A DNA stretch of 64,000 nucleotides from Bradyrhizobium sp. 141 (GTDB lineage Bacteria; Pseudomonadota; Alphaproteobacteria; Rhizobiales; Xanthobacteraceae), in the NCBI RefSeq assembly GCF_023074055.1, contig NZ_JADPKR010000081.1, positions 124,001 through 188,000 on the forward strand, given 5' to 3'. This document shows positions 23,894 to 31,315 of this stretch, one piece after another. The position numbers and the translations under genes are program-made. The notes beneath the pieces are model-generated. The model was not told where the DNA came from and did not search any database. It was given only the letters and a program-made list of their open reading frames with translations. The stretch's first letter is position 1. Each line of letters opens with the position of its first letter.

Positions 23894-24775
23894 CTACGAC
23901 CTCGCCCACACCTTGCCCCACCTTGCCGACACGCTCGCGACCCACGACGTCTCCTCGCGCACCAGGCGGAAGCCGAGATTGGCGGGCGGCACGCCCTGGG
24001 CGCAGCCGCCGGCGCGGGCATCGCGGATGAAATCGGTGACATAGGCGCGGTGCGTGCCCTCGGCGACACGCACGCCGCAGTTCACGGTCGGGCGGCCGGC
24101 ATTGCCGGCCTCGTCGACACGCGAGCGCACGAAGCAGGTCGAGGTCCACTCCCAGACGTTGCCGGCGAGATCTTCGATGCCGTGCTCGTTCGGGCCGAAC
24201 CTGCCGAACGGATAGGCCGTGGTGTCGGAGAGGTCGCGTTCGGATTCGCGCTCATAGCGGCTGATCCAGCGCTTTGAAGGATCGTCCGCATCGACGGCTA
24301 CACCATCATCCCTGAATCTGGAGCCGGCCGCAAAGGCCCATTCCGCATCGCTCGGCAGGCGGTAATGGTGGCCCGTCTTGCGCGACAGCCAGCCCGCATA
24401 AGCCTCGGCGTCGTGCCAGTTCACCTGCACTGCGGGGCGATCGGGGGCGACCGCCACGTCGCGATCGAGCGCGCGGCAGGCGCCATCCTGCACGCAAAGC
24501 CGATAGTCGGATGACGAGACCTGATTTCGCATGATGTGCAGCGCCCGGTCGATGCGCATCGCGCGCAGCGGCGCTTCCGCCTGCTGCCCGCCGCGCGTGA
24601 AATCGCCGGCCTCGCGATAGGACAGGCTGCCCGGCGCGACCCTGACGATCGCGGGCTCAGCCGCCGTGCCGTGGACCGCTACGTTCGAGACCAGCGGCGC
24701 CAGCGCGATCGGCCCTGCGAGCCCGGCGGCGCAGGCGAGTGCCAGTTTGAGCTTGAATGCGATCAGCATGGTCAT
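23894..24775 (-). CDS. nirV: NirV-type formylglycine-generating-enzyme-like protein
   Basis: A secreted SUMF1/FGE-fold protein of ~293 residues with an N-terminal signal-like segment (KLALACAAGLAGPIALAPL). The FGE-sulfatase domain (about 45-280) includes PAVQVNWHDAEAYAGWLS (about 133-150), YRLPSDAEWAFAAGSR (about 157-172), GNVWEWTSTCF (about 213-223) and LGFRLVRE (about 271-278). NirV proteins accompany copper nitrite reductase genes, but their job is not established; maturation of, or accessory function to, NirK is a common suggestion. It lies 46 bp downstream of nirK. ATG 24769 is an alternative start. Confidence 0.9.
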   Translation of the reverse strand: MTMLIAFKLKLALACAAGLAGPIALAPLVSNVAVHGTAAEPAIVRVAPGSLSYREAGDFTRGGQQAEAPLRAMRIDRALHIMRNQVSSSDYRLCVQDGACRALDRDVAVAPDRPAVQVNWHDAEAYAGWLSRKTGHHYRLPSDAEWAFAAGSRFRDDGVAVDADDPSKRWISRYERESERDLSDTTAYPFGRFGPNEHGIEDLAGNVWEWTSTCFVRSRVDEAGNAGRPTVNCGVRVAEGTHRAYVTDFIRDARAGGCAQGVPPANLGFRLVREETSWVASVSARWGKVWARS

Positions 24776-24821
24776 TCCCCGAAGGAAGAAGGGGCCGGTG
24801 ATGACCGGCCCCTCGTCGCGT

Positions 24822-25919
24822 CTAGTTGGTTTTGGCAGCCGGTATTTCGGCAGGCGCCTTCACCTGGGTCATCAGATCGTCGTTCCACTTGCCTTCGACC
24901 TTGAAGTGCGCGGTGCCACCGAGGTCTGCGGCCTCGATCAGATTATGCGTGACATAGGCGTAGATGCCGGGCTGCATGAACTTGTACAGCGCAGCTCCCG
25001 CCGAGCCGCCGCGGATGAACCAGGTTTCGAGTCCGACCTCGGGTGCATTGCCGAACTTGCCGGTCTCCCAGACATAGTCGCCATGGCCGCCGATCAGATG
25101 CGGACGGCTGTCGCGATTGGCCTGCGAATGCACGATCAGCACGTTCTCGCCGACCTTGGCAGTCAGCGCGTTCTTGCCGGTGAGCGCGCCGACCTTGCCG
25201 TTGAACACGACGTGCGTGGGAATCAGCTTCTTCATCACCTCTTCGGTCTCGGTGTAGGCCTCGCCTGGCGAATCGTAGGACTTGAAGTTGCCCTTCTCGT
25301 CGCGCGGCACATACATGTCCTGCTCGCCGACATAGTAGACCTTGTCATATTTCAGCGCGTGGCCCTTGCCGTCGTTGAGGCCATCGCGGGGCAGCACCAT
25401 CACCGCGCCGTTCATGCCGGAAACGACGTGCCACGGGATCATCGGGCCGCCCGGGGCGCAGTGATAGACGAACACGCCGGTCTTGGTCGCCTTCCAGCGC
25501 AGCACCACCTCCTCGCCGGGATTGATCAGCGTGAGCTCGCCGCCGCCGAGGGCGCCGGTCGCGGAATGGAAGTCGATGTTGTGCGGCATGGTGTTGGTCG
25601 CGGGATTGACCAGCGTCAGCTCGACATAGTCACCCTCGTGCACGACCATCAGCGGTCCCGGCATCGAGCCGTTGAACGTCATCGCCTGGAACGTAGTGCC
25701 CTTGTCGTCGATGACGACCTTCTTCTCCTCGACCGTCATCCTGAACTCGACGATCTTGGGGCCCTGCGTCGTGGCCTGCTCGTGCGCATGCACGAAGGGG
25801 GGCGCGACCAGCTCTACCTTCTGCCGGGGCAGCTTGAGATCGCTGGCGGCGAAAGCCGGGGCCGCCAACATCAGGGCGGTCGCTGCGGCGCTGATCAATG
25901 CGGCTCTGCGGGTGAACAT
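24822..25919 (-). CDS. nirK: Copper-containing nitrite reductase
   Basis: Periplasmic trimeric enzyme reducing nitrite to nitric oxide, the defining step of denitrification. A twin-arginine-type leader (FTRRAALIS, cleavage near AFA-AS) implies folded export. Two cupredoxin domains follow. Type 1 copper ligands are H113, C154, H164 and M169; type 2 ligands include H118 and H153 plus a His from SRPHLIGGHGDY; the catalytic Asp is D116 in PHNID. ATG 25919 is preferred because AAGG precedes it by nine bases; ATG 25928 overlaps that site. A FixK/NnrR-type box is centred about 75 bp upstream. Confidence 0.96.
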   Translation of the reverse strand: MFTRRAALISAAATALMLAAPAFAASDLKLPRQKVELVAPPFVHAHEQATTQGPKIVEFRMTVEEKKVVIDDKGTTFQAMTFNGSMPGPLMVVHEGDYVELTLVNPATNTMPHNIDFHSATGALGGGELTLINPGEEVVLRWKATKTGVFVYHCAPGGPMIPWHVVSGMNGAVMVLPRDGLNDGKGHALKYDKVYYVGEQDMYVPRDEKGNFKSYDSPGEAYTETEEVMKKLIPTHVVFNGKVGALTGKNALTAKVGENVLIVHSQANRDSRPHLIGGHGDYVWETGKFGNAPEVGLETWFIRGGSAGAALYKFMQPGIYAYVTHNLIEAADLGGTAHFKVEGKWNDDLMTQVKAPAEIPAAKTN

Positions 25920-25987
25920 CGGAAGCATCCTTCATGTGAAAAGGTTTTGATGACGGATGCAGTGTGCGCCGATCGCGGCAAGAGTGT

Positions 25988-26001
25988 TTGCGCTGCGACA
26001 A
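25988..26001 (-). promoter_or_regulatory. FNR/FixK/NnrR-type box upstream of nirK
   Basis: The minus strand reads TTGTCGCAGCGCAA, a near-symmetric TTG-N8-CAA site of the CRP/FNR family. Its centre is about 75 bp before the nirK start, compatible with activation at about -40 from a start site near 25955. Family knowledge places nirK under FixK2/NnrR control in Bradyrhizobium. Confidence 0.65.
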
Positions 26002-26041
26002 GCTTTTGCCGGATTCGCCTCCGCTACAGTACTTAGGTGCC

Positions 26042-26917
26042 TCAACGGAGCAGGATAGGTGACACCACCTTAACCGCGTCCGAGGGCGTGATGCGGATGT
26101 CGAGGCCGAGCGACCAGCGGCCGGACAGTGGGGCGGACATTCTGACTCGCCATTGATCGTTGCCGACGCGTTCTGCGCTTGCAGTGATCGGTGCCACGCC
26201 ATGTTCGGGATTGCCGAGCGTGACCGCAACCGCATCGGCACTCAGGGGCAGTTCGTTCGCATCTTCGAGCTGGATTGCGATCTCGACCGGACCGGCGCGC
26301 CCCGGCGAGATCGTGACGTTGGCCATGGCCTTTTCAGCATGCAGGTGAGTGAAGAAGCTCTCGTCCGCTTCGGATGTCGCCGCGGGTGGGGTCGGCGTCG
26401 TCTGCTCCGCGCGATGCGCCGGCTCCACCGTCGCCGTGCTCTCCGTCCCTTCGGGAGCCTGTGCGCCGATGGCCTGCACGTCCAGCGTCACGTTCACCTC
26501 GCCGGCGCGCTCGAACGACAGCGTCACCGGCATCTGGTCGCCGGCATGGAGCGGCACATCGAGGCCGATGAACATCAGATGTCCGCCGCCGGGTGCGAGC
26601 GCAACGACTTGTCCGGGTGCGATGACGAGCCCCTTGTCGAGCGGGCGCATGGTCATGACACCGTCGTTGACGGTCATCTCGTGGATCTCGGTTCGAAGCG
26701 CGTGGGCGGCCGATGCGGCCTGCAACCGCTCCGGCGTGTGGCCCCTGTTCTCGATCGTCAGATAGCCGCCAGCGACCTTGGCACCGCCGGGCGTCGCCCG
26801 GCTCCAGGCCCTGGTGATGACGAGATCGCCGCTGGACGTGTCGGCTGCGAAGGCGGGCGACCCGACAAGGCATGTCAGGATGACCGCGGCGGCGAATGCG
26901 CGCTTGGATGAGATCAT
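26042..26917 (-). CDS. Secreted copper chaperone: PCuAC domain fused to a YtkA-like domain
   Basis: A 291-residue exported protein with a signal peptide (cleavage near AFA-AD, residue 25). Residues 30-150 are a PCuAC (DUF461) copper-chaperone domain with ligand pattern H79-x10-M90 and H113-x-M115. After a Pro/Thr/Glu-rich linker (about 150-188), residues 190-290 resemble the YtkA-like/CopD C-terminal domain (FFTHLHAEKAMANVTISPG, then GRWSLGLDIRITP). PCuAC proteins hand Cu(I) to periplasmic copper enzymes. Its position just upstream of nirK on the same strand suggests copper delivery to NirK. It follows a 64-residue membrane-protein gene after 25 bp. Confidence 0.85.
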   Translation of the reverse strand: MISSKRAFAAAVILTCLVGSPAFAADTSSGDLVITRAWSRATPGGAKVAGGYLTIENRGHTPERLQAASAAHALRTEIHEMTVNDGVMTMRPLDKGLVIAPGQVVALAPGGGHLMFIGLDVPLHAGDQMPVTLSFERAGEVNVTLDVQAIGAQAPEGTESTATVEPAHRAEQTTPTPPAATSEADESFFTHLHAEKAMANVTISPGRAGPVEIAIQLEDANELPLSADAVAVTLGNPEHGVAPITASAERVGNDQWRVRMSAPLSGRWSLGLDIRITPSDAVKVVSPILLR

Positions 26918-26942
26918 GATCGGGGCCCTGGAAAAGATGCGG

Positions 26943-27137
26943 CTAGAAGAGATGTGTGGCGAGCTGGACGGCGGCCCAGATCGCCAGCGACAGCACGGCG
27001 AAGGCAGCGATCGCGGCGGCGCGCGCGGTGCCGGTCGGGGCCGGTGCGACCGGGGCCGGCCGGAAGTCGTCGAAACGCGGGATATGGCCGCGGATGTCGA
27101 GCAAGGAGAAAATCAGTTCGAGTGCGAGAAGCCTCAT
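26943..27137 (-). CDS. Small single-pass membrane protein, first gene of the copper-chaperone unit
   Basis: I do not recognise this family. The 64-residue product starts MRLLALELIFSLLDIRGH, has a Pro/Phe/Arg middle (IPRFDDFRPAPVAP) and a C-terminal transmembrane helix (AAIAAFAVLSLAIWAAVQLA). ATG 27137 is preferred to TTG 27143. It lies 25 bp before the PCuAC-YtkA gene on the same strand and diverges from hemN. Two FixK/FNR-type boxes stand between it and hemN; the nearer is centred about 70 bp before this start, so anaerobic expression with nirK and hemN is likely. Confidence 0.65.
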   Translation of the reverse strand: MRLLALELIFSLLDIRGHIPRFDDFRPAPVAPAPTGTARAAAIAAFAVLSLAIWAAVQLATHLF

Positions 27138-27200
27138 GGGCAAACGCTCCGGATGCCGTGCGAATTGTCACAATCTTCGCCCGGAATCGGTCGCTGCGCT

Positions 27201-27214
27201 TTGCGCGAGCGCAA
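27201..27214. promoter_or_regulatory. FNR/FixK-type box (proximal to copper-chaperone unit)
   Basis: TTGCGCGAGCGCAA, a symmetric TTG-N8-CAA site. Its centre is about 70 bp upstream of the minus-strand start 27137. An identical 14-mer lies 37 bp away at 27238. It probably drives the copper-protein unit, possibly also hemN. Confidence 0.7.
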
Positions 27215-27237
27215 TGTCTGCGGCACCCCGGCCGACT

Positions 27238-27251
27238 TTGCGCGAGCGCAA
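27238..27251. promoter_or_regulatory. FNR/FixK-type box (proximal to hemN)
   Basis: TTGCGCGAGCGCAA, identical to the box at 27201. Its centre is about 97 bp before the hemN start, so a transcription start near 27285 would place it around -40. hemN genes of this group are known FixK targets. Confidence 0.7.
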
Positions 27252-27340
27252 GGTCGCCTTCGCGGATCCGGGTTATTGGAATGCATTCCGTGATTAGCCG
27301 TGATGACTGCACACGGCGGAAATTTACGAATGGGTAAGAC

Positions 27341-28693
27341 ATGAGAGCTGATCTTGCGGCGAGCTACGGCGAAGAACGATTGCCACGCTACACGAGCTAT
27401 CCGACCGCACCGCATTTTTCGTCGGAGATCGGAGAAGGCGCCTACGCCCGGTGGCTGGCGGAGCTGCCGGCGGGCACCAGCGCGTCGCTCTATCTCCACG
27501 TGCCGTTCTGCCGCGAGATGTGCTGGTATTGCGGTTGTCATACCCAGATCGTCCGCCGCGACGAGCTCATCGCCGGCTATCAGCGGACGCTGCGCAACGA
27601 GATCGCCCTGACCGCCGAAACCATCGGCCGCCGTATCACGGTGGAGCACATCCATTTCGGAGGCGGTACGCCGACGATCATGGCGCCGGAGGCTTTCGCC
27701 GAGTTGATGGCGACGATGCGCCAAAAATTCTTCGTGCTGCCCTCGGCCGAGATCGCGGTCGAGATCGATCCCCGCACATTGACCGCCGACATGGTCGAGG
27801 CGATGCGGCTCTCCGGCGTCAACCGCGCGAGCCTTGGCGTGCAGAGCTTCGATCCTGTGGTACAGCGGGCGATCAACCGCGTGCAGAGCTACGAGCAGAC
27901 GGCTTCCGTGGTCGACATGCTCCGGCGCGCCGGCATCGGGGGGCTCAATTTCGACCTGATCTACGGGTTGCCGCACCAGACCGTCGCGTCGTGTCTGGAT
28001 ACGGTCCGGCGTAGCCTCGCGCTCGCGCCCGACCGCTTCTCCGTGTTCGGCTATGCGCATGTGCCGAGCTTCAAGAAGCATCAGCAGATGATCAACGAGG
28101 CTGTGTTGCCGGACGGCCTTGCGCGCCACGACCAGGCCTGCGCGATCGCCAACGCGCTGAAGGAGGCCGGTTACGTGCAGATCGGGCTCGATCATTTCGC
28201 GCGGCCCGGCGATTCCATGGCCGTGGCCTTCGAGGACCGGACGCTGCGGCGCAATTTTCAGGGCTACACCACCGACAAGGGTGAAGTCTTGCTCGGTTTC
28301 GGTGCGAGCGCGATTGGGCATCTGCCGCAGGGTTACGTCCAGAACGAGGTGCAGATCGGCGCCTATGCTCAGAACATCGCCGCCGGCCGTCTCGCCACCG
28401 CGAAGGGCTATGGGCTCACCGACGACGACCGGCTGCGCGCCGACATCATCGAACGGATCATGTGCGAGTTCAGCGCCGACCTCGGCGACATCTGCGCACG
28501 CCATGGTGCTGAGGCCGGGGCGATGTTGAACTCGGCGGCGCGTCTGAAACCGTTGATCTCCGACGGCGTCGTCAGGCTGGAGGGCAATCGCCTCGCAGTT
28601 GCAAAAGATTCGCGCTTCCTGGTTCGCAGCGTCGCCGCGGCGTTCGATGCGCATCTGAATCCGGCAAAGCAGCTGCACAGCCGCGCTGTGTAA
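27341..28693 (+). CDS. hemN: Oxygen-independent coproporphyrinogen III oxidase
   Basis: Radical-SAM enzyme (450 residues) that decarboxylates coproporphyrinogen III to protoporphyrinogen IX when oxygen is low, supplying haem for anaerobic respiration. The [4Fe-4S] motif is C57-x3-C61-x2-C64 with C66 following, as in HemN. The N-terminal RLPRYTSYPTAPHF (about 13-26), GGGTPT and FGYAHVPSFKKHQ are HemN-specific and separate it from HemW. Full length with a C-terminal HemN domain. Two FixK-type boxes lie upstream, and a DUF1858 gene follows. Confidence 0.96.
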   Translation: MRADLAASYGEERLPRYTSYPTAPHFSSEIGEGAYARWLAELPAGTSASLYLHVPFCREMCWYCGCHTQIVRRDELIAGYQRTLRNEIALTAETIGRRITVEHIHFGGGTPTIMAPEAFAELMATMRQKFFVLPSAEIAVEIDPRTLTADMVEAMRLSGVNRASLGVQSFDPVVQRAINRVQSYEQTASVVDMLRRAGIGGLNFDLIYGLPHQTVASCLDTVRRSLALAPDRFSVFGYAHVPSFKKHQQMINEAVLPDGLARHDQACAIANALKEAGYVQIGLDHFARPGDSMAVAFEDRTLRRNFQGYTTDKGEVLLGFGASAIGHLPQGYVQNEVQIGAYAQNIAAGRLATAKGYGLTDDDRLRADIIERIMCEFSADLGDICARHGAEAGAMLNSAARLKPLISDGVVRLEGNRLAVAKDSRFLVRSVAAAFDAHLNPAKQLHSRAV

Positions 28694-28700
28694 CCCTCTC

Positions 28701-28743
28701 CGTCATTCCGGGGCGCGCCTCTTGGCGCGAGCCCGGAATGACG
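28701..28743. repeat. Short intergenic palindrome, family H
   Basis: cgtcattccggg at one end and cccggaatgacg at the other, with gcgcgcc/ggcgcg inside. It lies between hemN and the DUF1858 gene, just 8 bp after the hemN stop. Confidence 0.75.
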
Positions 28744-28826
28744 GCGGAGAGAAGCAGCACCAGCTTGCGCTTCCACAAAGAAACTCCGCTCCCCTCCGCT
28801 ATCGTCGCTTCGGAACGGAGTTGTCC

Positions 28827-29024
28827 ATGTCTTTTGGGTCTCACGATCTGGTCGATGACATCATGCGCACGGCGCCGCACACGATCCGCGTGTTTCTGGC
28901 CTTCAGGATGGCTTGTGTCGGTTGCCCGATCGCAACCTTCCACACGGTGGATGATGCCTGCCGCGAGCATGGCATTGACCGCGAAAAATTCCTCGCCGCG
29001 TTGTGCGATTGCGTGCCGGCGTGA
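28827..29024 (+). CDS. DUF1858 domain protein with CxxC
   Basis: A 65-residue cytoplasmic protein matching the DUF1858 family, similar to the N-terminal part of the ScdA/RIC iron-cluster repair proteins. Features: DLVDDIMRTAPHTIRVF, the motif C31-x2-C34 (ACVGC), and HTVDDACREHGID. ScdA-type domains are linked to repair of di-iron/Fe-S centres under nitrosative stress, which fits its place among nirK, nnrR and nnrS. It probably shares the hemN transcript; CGGAG precedes the ATG by seven bases. Confidence 0.82.
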   Translation: MSFGSHDLVDDIMRTAPHTIRVFLAFRMACVGCPIATFHTVDDACREHGIDREKFLAALCDCVPA

Positions 29025-29061
29025 AGCGGTCTGGAATTCGCGCGGGCGCGCGCGGATTCCC

Positions 29062-29261
29062 GGGTGAGGGAGGGCTTTCGCCGTAAGCGGAAGCGCCCCT
29101 CACCCCTAATTTCCGTGTTCACCTCTCCCCGCTTGCGGGGAGAGGTCGGATTGCATCGCTAGATGCAATCCGGGTGAGGGGGTACAGGTCTCTCGACAAT
29201 CTCATCGTGGAGAGAGGCCCCTCACCCCGACCCTCTCCCCGTAAGAACGGGGAGAGGGAGA
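29062..29261. repeat. Cluster of GC-rich hairpin repeats, family I
   Basis: Three palindromic units lie in tandem: 29062-29105 (gggtgaggg to ccctcaccc), 29120-29176 (cacctctccccgcttgcggggagaggt followed by ggattgcat/atgcaatcc) and 29218-29261 (ccctctcccc gtaagaac ggggagaggg). They fill the gap between the convergent DUF1858 and nnrR genes and can act as a shared transcript end. Confidence 0.7.
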
Positions 29262-29262
29262 G

Positions 29263-29973
29263 TCACGCTGGCCCGCTGTCGGGGCTCCGCTCCGCCAAAA
29301 CGACGATCCCGTGCGGATCGCGTAGGATGATGCGCTGACGGCCGCTCTCGACGAGGCCTTGGCTTTCCCAACCGCTCAGGATGCGGCTGACGGTGTGCAG
29401 CGTGGTGCCGGTCATCTGCGCGATGTCCTGGCGGCTGATCGGGAAGTCGATCTCGATGCCGTGCTCGAGCTTCTTGCCGGACTGCTTGGCGAGGCGCAGC
29501 AGCGCATGCGCGACGCGCTGCTCGACCTGCTGGGTCGACATTTCCAGGATGCGGGTGTGGCTCTCCTGGAGGCGCGTGCCGACGGTCTGGAGCGTGTTGG
29601 CGGCAAGCGAGGGAAAACGCTCGATCAGCCGCGGCCAGGCCGAGGTCGGCCAGATCAGTACCACGCTGTCGTCGACCGCGATCGCGGTCGCCGGATATCG
29701 CGTGGCACCGATCGCCATGGCGAGCCCGAAGGTTTCGCCGGGCGCGACATAGCGCACCACGATCTGCTCGCCGGTCGGCGTGGTCTTGGCGGCGCGGACA
29801 TGGCCGTGCAGCAGCAGGAAGAAGGATTGTGCGTCCGCGCCCTGCTCGAAGATGGCGCTGTTCTTGGGATAACGCGCCGAACGGGCCTCACGCAGGATCT
29901 CGTCCAGAGCTTCCGGCGTGACCCCGGCAAACAGCGGCAAATGCGCAACCAGCGATGTGTCGACCTTGGCCAT
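29263..29973 (-). CDS. nnrR: CRP/FNR-family nitric-oxide-responsive regulator
   Basis: A 236-residue transcription factor with an N-terminal cNMP-type beta barrel (about 10-130) and a C-terminal helix-turn-helix (about 180-215: SRQDIAQMTGTTLHTVSRILSGWE). It has no N-terminal Cys cluster, so it is not an oxygen-sensing FNR; NnrR proteins respond to nitric oxide and activate nir and nor genes. A strong AAGGAGG precedes the ATG. It diverges from nnrS, and one FNR-type box at 30024-30037 lies between them. Placement beside nirK, hemN and nnrS supports NnrR over other family members. Confidence 0.9.
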   Translation of the reverse strand: MAKVDTSLVAHLPLFAGVTPEALDEILREARSARYPKNSAIFEQGADAQSFFLLLHGHVRAAKTTPTGEQIVVRYVAPGETFGLAMAIGATRYPATAIAVDDSVVLIWPTSAWPRLIERFPSLAANTLQTVGTRLQESHTRILEMSTQQVEQRVAHALLRLAKQSGKKLEHGIEIDFPISRQDIAQMTGTTLHTVSRILSGWESQGLVESGRQRIILRDPHGIVVLAERSPDSGPA

Positions 29974-30023
29974 TCTGCCTCCTTGGCACTCGGGAGTGAT
30001 GGCACCTGTAATCGTCCGATAGT

Positions 30024-30037
30024 TTGCGATAGCGCAA
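30024..30037. promoter_or_regulatory. FNR/FixK/NnrR-type box between nnrR and nnrS
   Basis: TTGCGATAGCGCAA, a TTG-N8-CAA site. It is centred about 57 bp from the nnrR start and 71 bp from the nnrS start, so it can serve either or both divergent promoters. Confidence 0.7.
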
Positions 30038-30101
30038 AACGGGACGACCGGGTGGCAGTATTTTTCCAGGCAACGATCTGAATTTTATTGGAGTTGACCC
30101 C

Positions 30102-31313
30102 ATGGCTGGTGCCCGATCCCGCAACTTTCAGGGCTGGCCGCTGTTTGCGAACAGTTTTCGGCCCTTTTTCCTGCTCGCCGCGATCCAGGCGGGGCTGTCG
30201 ATCATGGCCTGGCTGCCGATGTTCTACGGCGAATTGTCGGTGAGTTCCGCATTCGCGGCGCGCGACTGGCACGTCCACGAGATGCTCTATGGCTTCCTGC
30301 CGGCGGTGATCACCGGGTTCCTGTTCACGGCGATTCCGAACTGGACCGGGCGGTTGCCGATCCAGGGCACCTCGCTGGGGGCGCTGCTGATGGTCTGGCT
30401 TGCCGGGCGTGTCGCGGTGACGTTGTCGGCCGATATCGGCTGGGCGTTTGCACTGGTCGTCGATGCCGCTTTCCTGACGCTGGTCGTCGCCGCCGCGGCG
30501 CGCGAGATCATCGCAGGCGGCAACTGGCGCAACCTGCCCGTCGTGGTGCTGGTGTCCGTTCTGCTCGCCGGCAATGTCGCTTTTCATCTCGAGGCGCATG
30601 ACCAGGGCGCGGCCGATGTCAGCATCCGCGTCGGCATCGGTGTGGTCGTGCTTCTGATCGCGCTGATCGGCGGCCGCATCATTCCGAGCTTCACCCGCAA
30701 CTGGCTGGTCAAGTTCAATCCCGGCCGTCTGCCGGTGCCGTTCGGACGCTTCGACGGCGCAGTGATCGGATTGAGCGCGCTCGCGCTCATCTCGTGGGTC
30801 GTGGCACCGTTGAACGCCGTCACCGGTGTTCTGATGGCGCTGGTCGGCGGGCTGCATCTGGTGCGGCTTGCACGCTGGGCCGGCGATCGCACCTTCCGTG
30901 AGCGGCTGCTCGTGATCCTGCATGTCGGTTACGTCTTCGTGCCGCTCGGCTTCATCCTGCACGCCCTGGCGGTGCTCGGAACGCTGCCGCCAAGCGCCGG
31001 CATCCACGCCTGGATGACGGGTGCGGCGGGAACCATGACGCTCGCAGTGATGACCCGCGCGAGTCTCGGCCATACCGGCCAGGCGTTGACGGCTTCGCCG
31101 GCGATCCAGGGAATCTATGCTGCGATCGTCATCGCGGCTCTGGCTCGGGTCGCCGCCGTGGTGTTGCCCGCGCATAGCGATCCGTTGTTACACATCGCCG
31201 CCTGCGGCTGGCTGGTCGCGTTCCTCGGATTTGCCATCGCGTTCGGCCCGCTGCTTGCAGGCAGCCGGCGGCGTGCCCTCGCCACGATGGGCGTGCCCGC
31301 GCCGGCGCGCTGA
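30102..31313 (+). CDS. nnrS: NnrS family membrane haem-copper protein
   Basis: A 403-residue inner-membrane protein with about twelve hydrophobic helices. NnrS signatures: FRPFFLLAAIQAG (about 19-31), WHVHEMLYGFLPAVITGFLFTAIPNWTGR (about 51-80, containing conserved His), GGRIIPSFTRNWL (about 189-201) and MTRASLGHTGQ (about 320-330). NnrS proteins bind haem and copper and protect cells against nitric oxide during denitrification. It diverges from nnrR across one FNR-type box. Its stop is only 2 bp from the stop of the convergent araC-type gene. Confidence 0.95.
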   Translation: MAGARSRNFQGWPLFANSFRPFFLLAAIQAGLSIMAWLPMFYGELSVSSAFAARDWHVHEMLYGFLPAVITGFLFTAIPNWTGRLPIQGTSLGALLMVWLAGRVAVTLSADIGWAFALVVDAAFLTLVVAAAAREIIAGGNWRNLPVVVLVSVLLAGNVAFHLEAHDQGAADVSIRVGIGVVVLLIALIGGRIIPSFTRNWLVKFNPGRLPVPFGRFDGAVIGLSALALISWVVAPLNAVTGVLMALVGGLHLVRLARWAGDRTFRERLLVILHVGYVFVPLGFILHALAVLGTLPPSAGIHAWMTGAAGTMTLAVMTRASLGHTGQALTASPAIQGIYAAIVIAALARVAAVVLPAHSDPLLHIAACGWLVAFLGFAIAFGPLLAGSRRRALATMGVPAPAR

Positions 31314-31315
31314 AC

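Noticed and set aside
27134..28678. A 514-codon frame antisense to hemN
   Set aside because: hemN carries the radical-SAM cysteine motif; the opposite frame has none and also runs through the FixK-type boxes.
29062..29261. Possible CRISPR array in the hairpin cluster
   Set aside because: Units differ in length and sequence, and there are no regularly sized unique spacers or cas genes.
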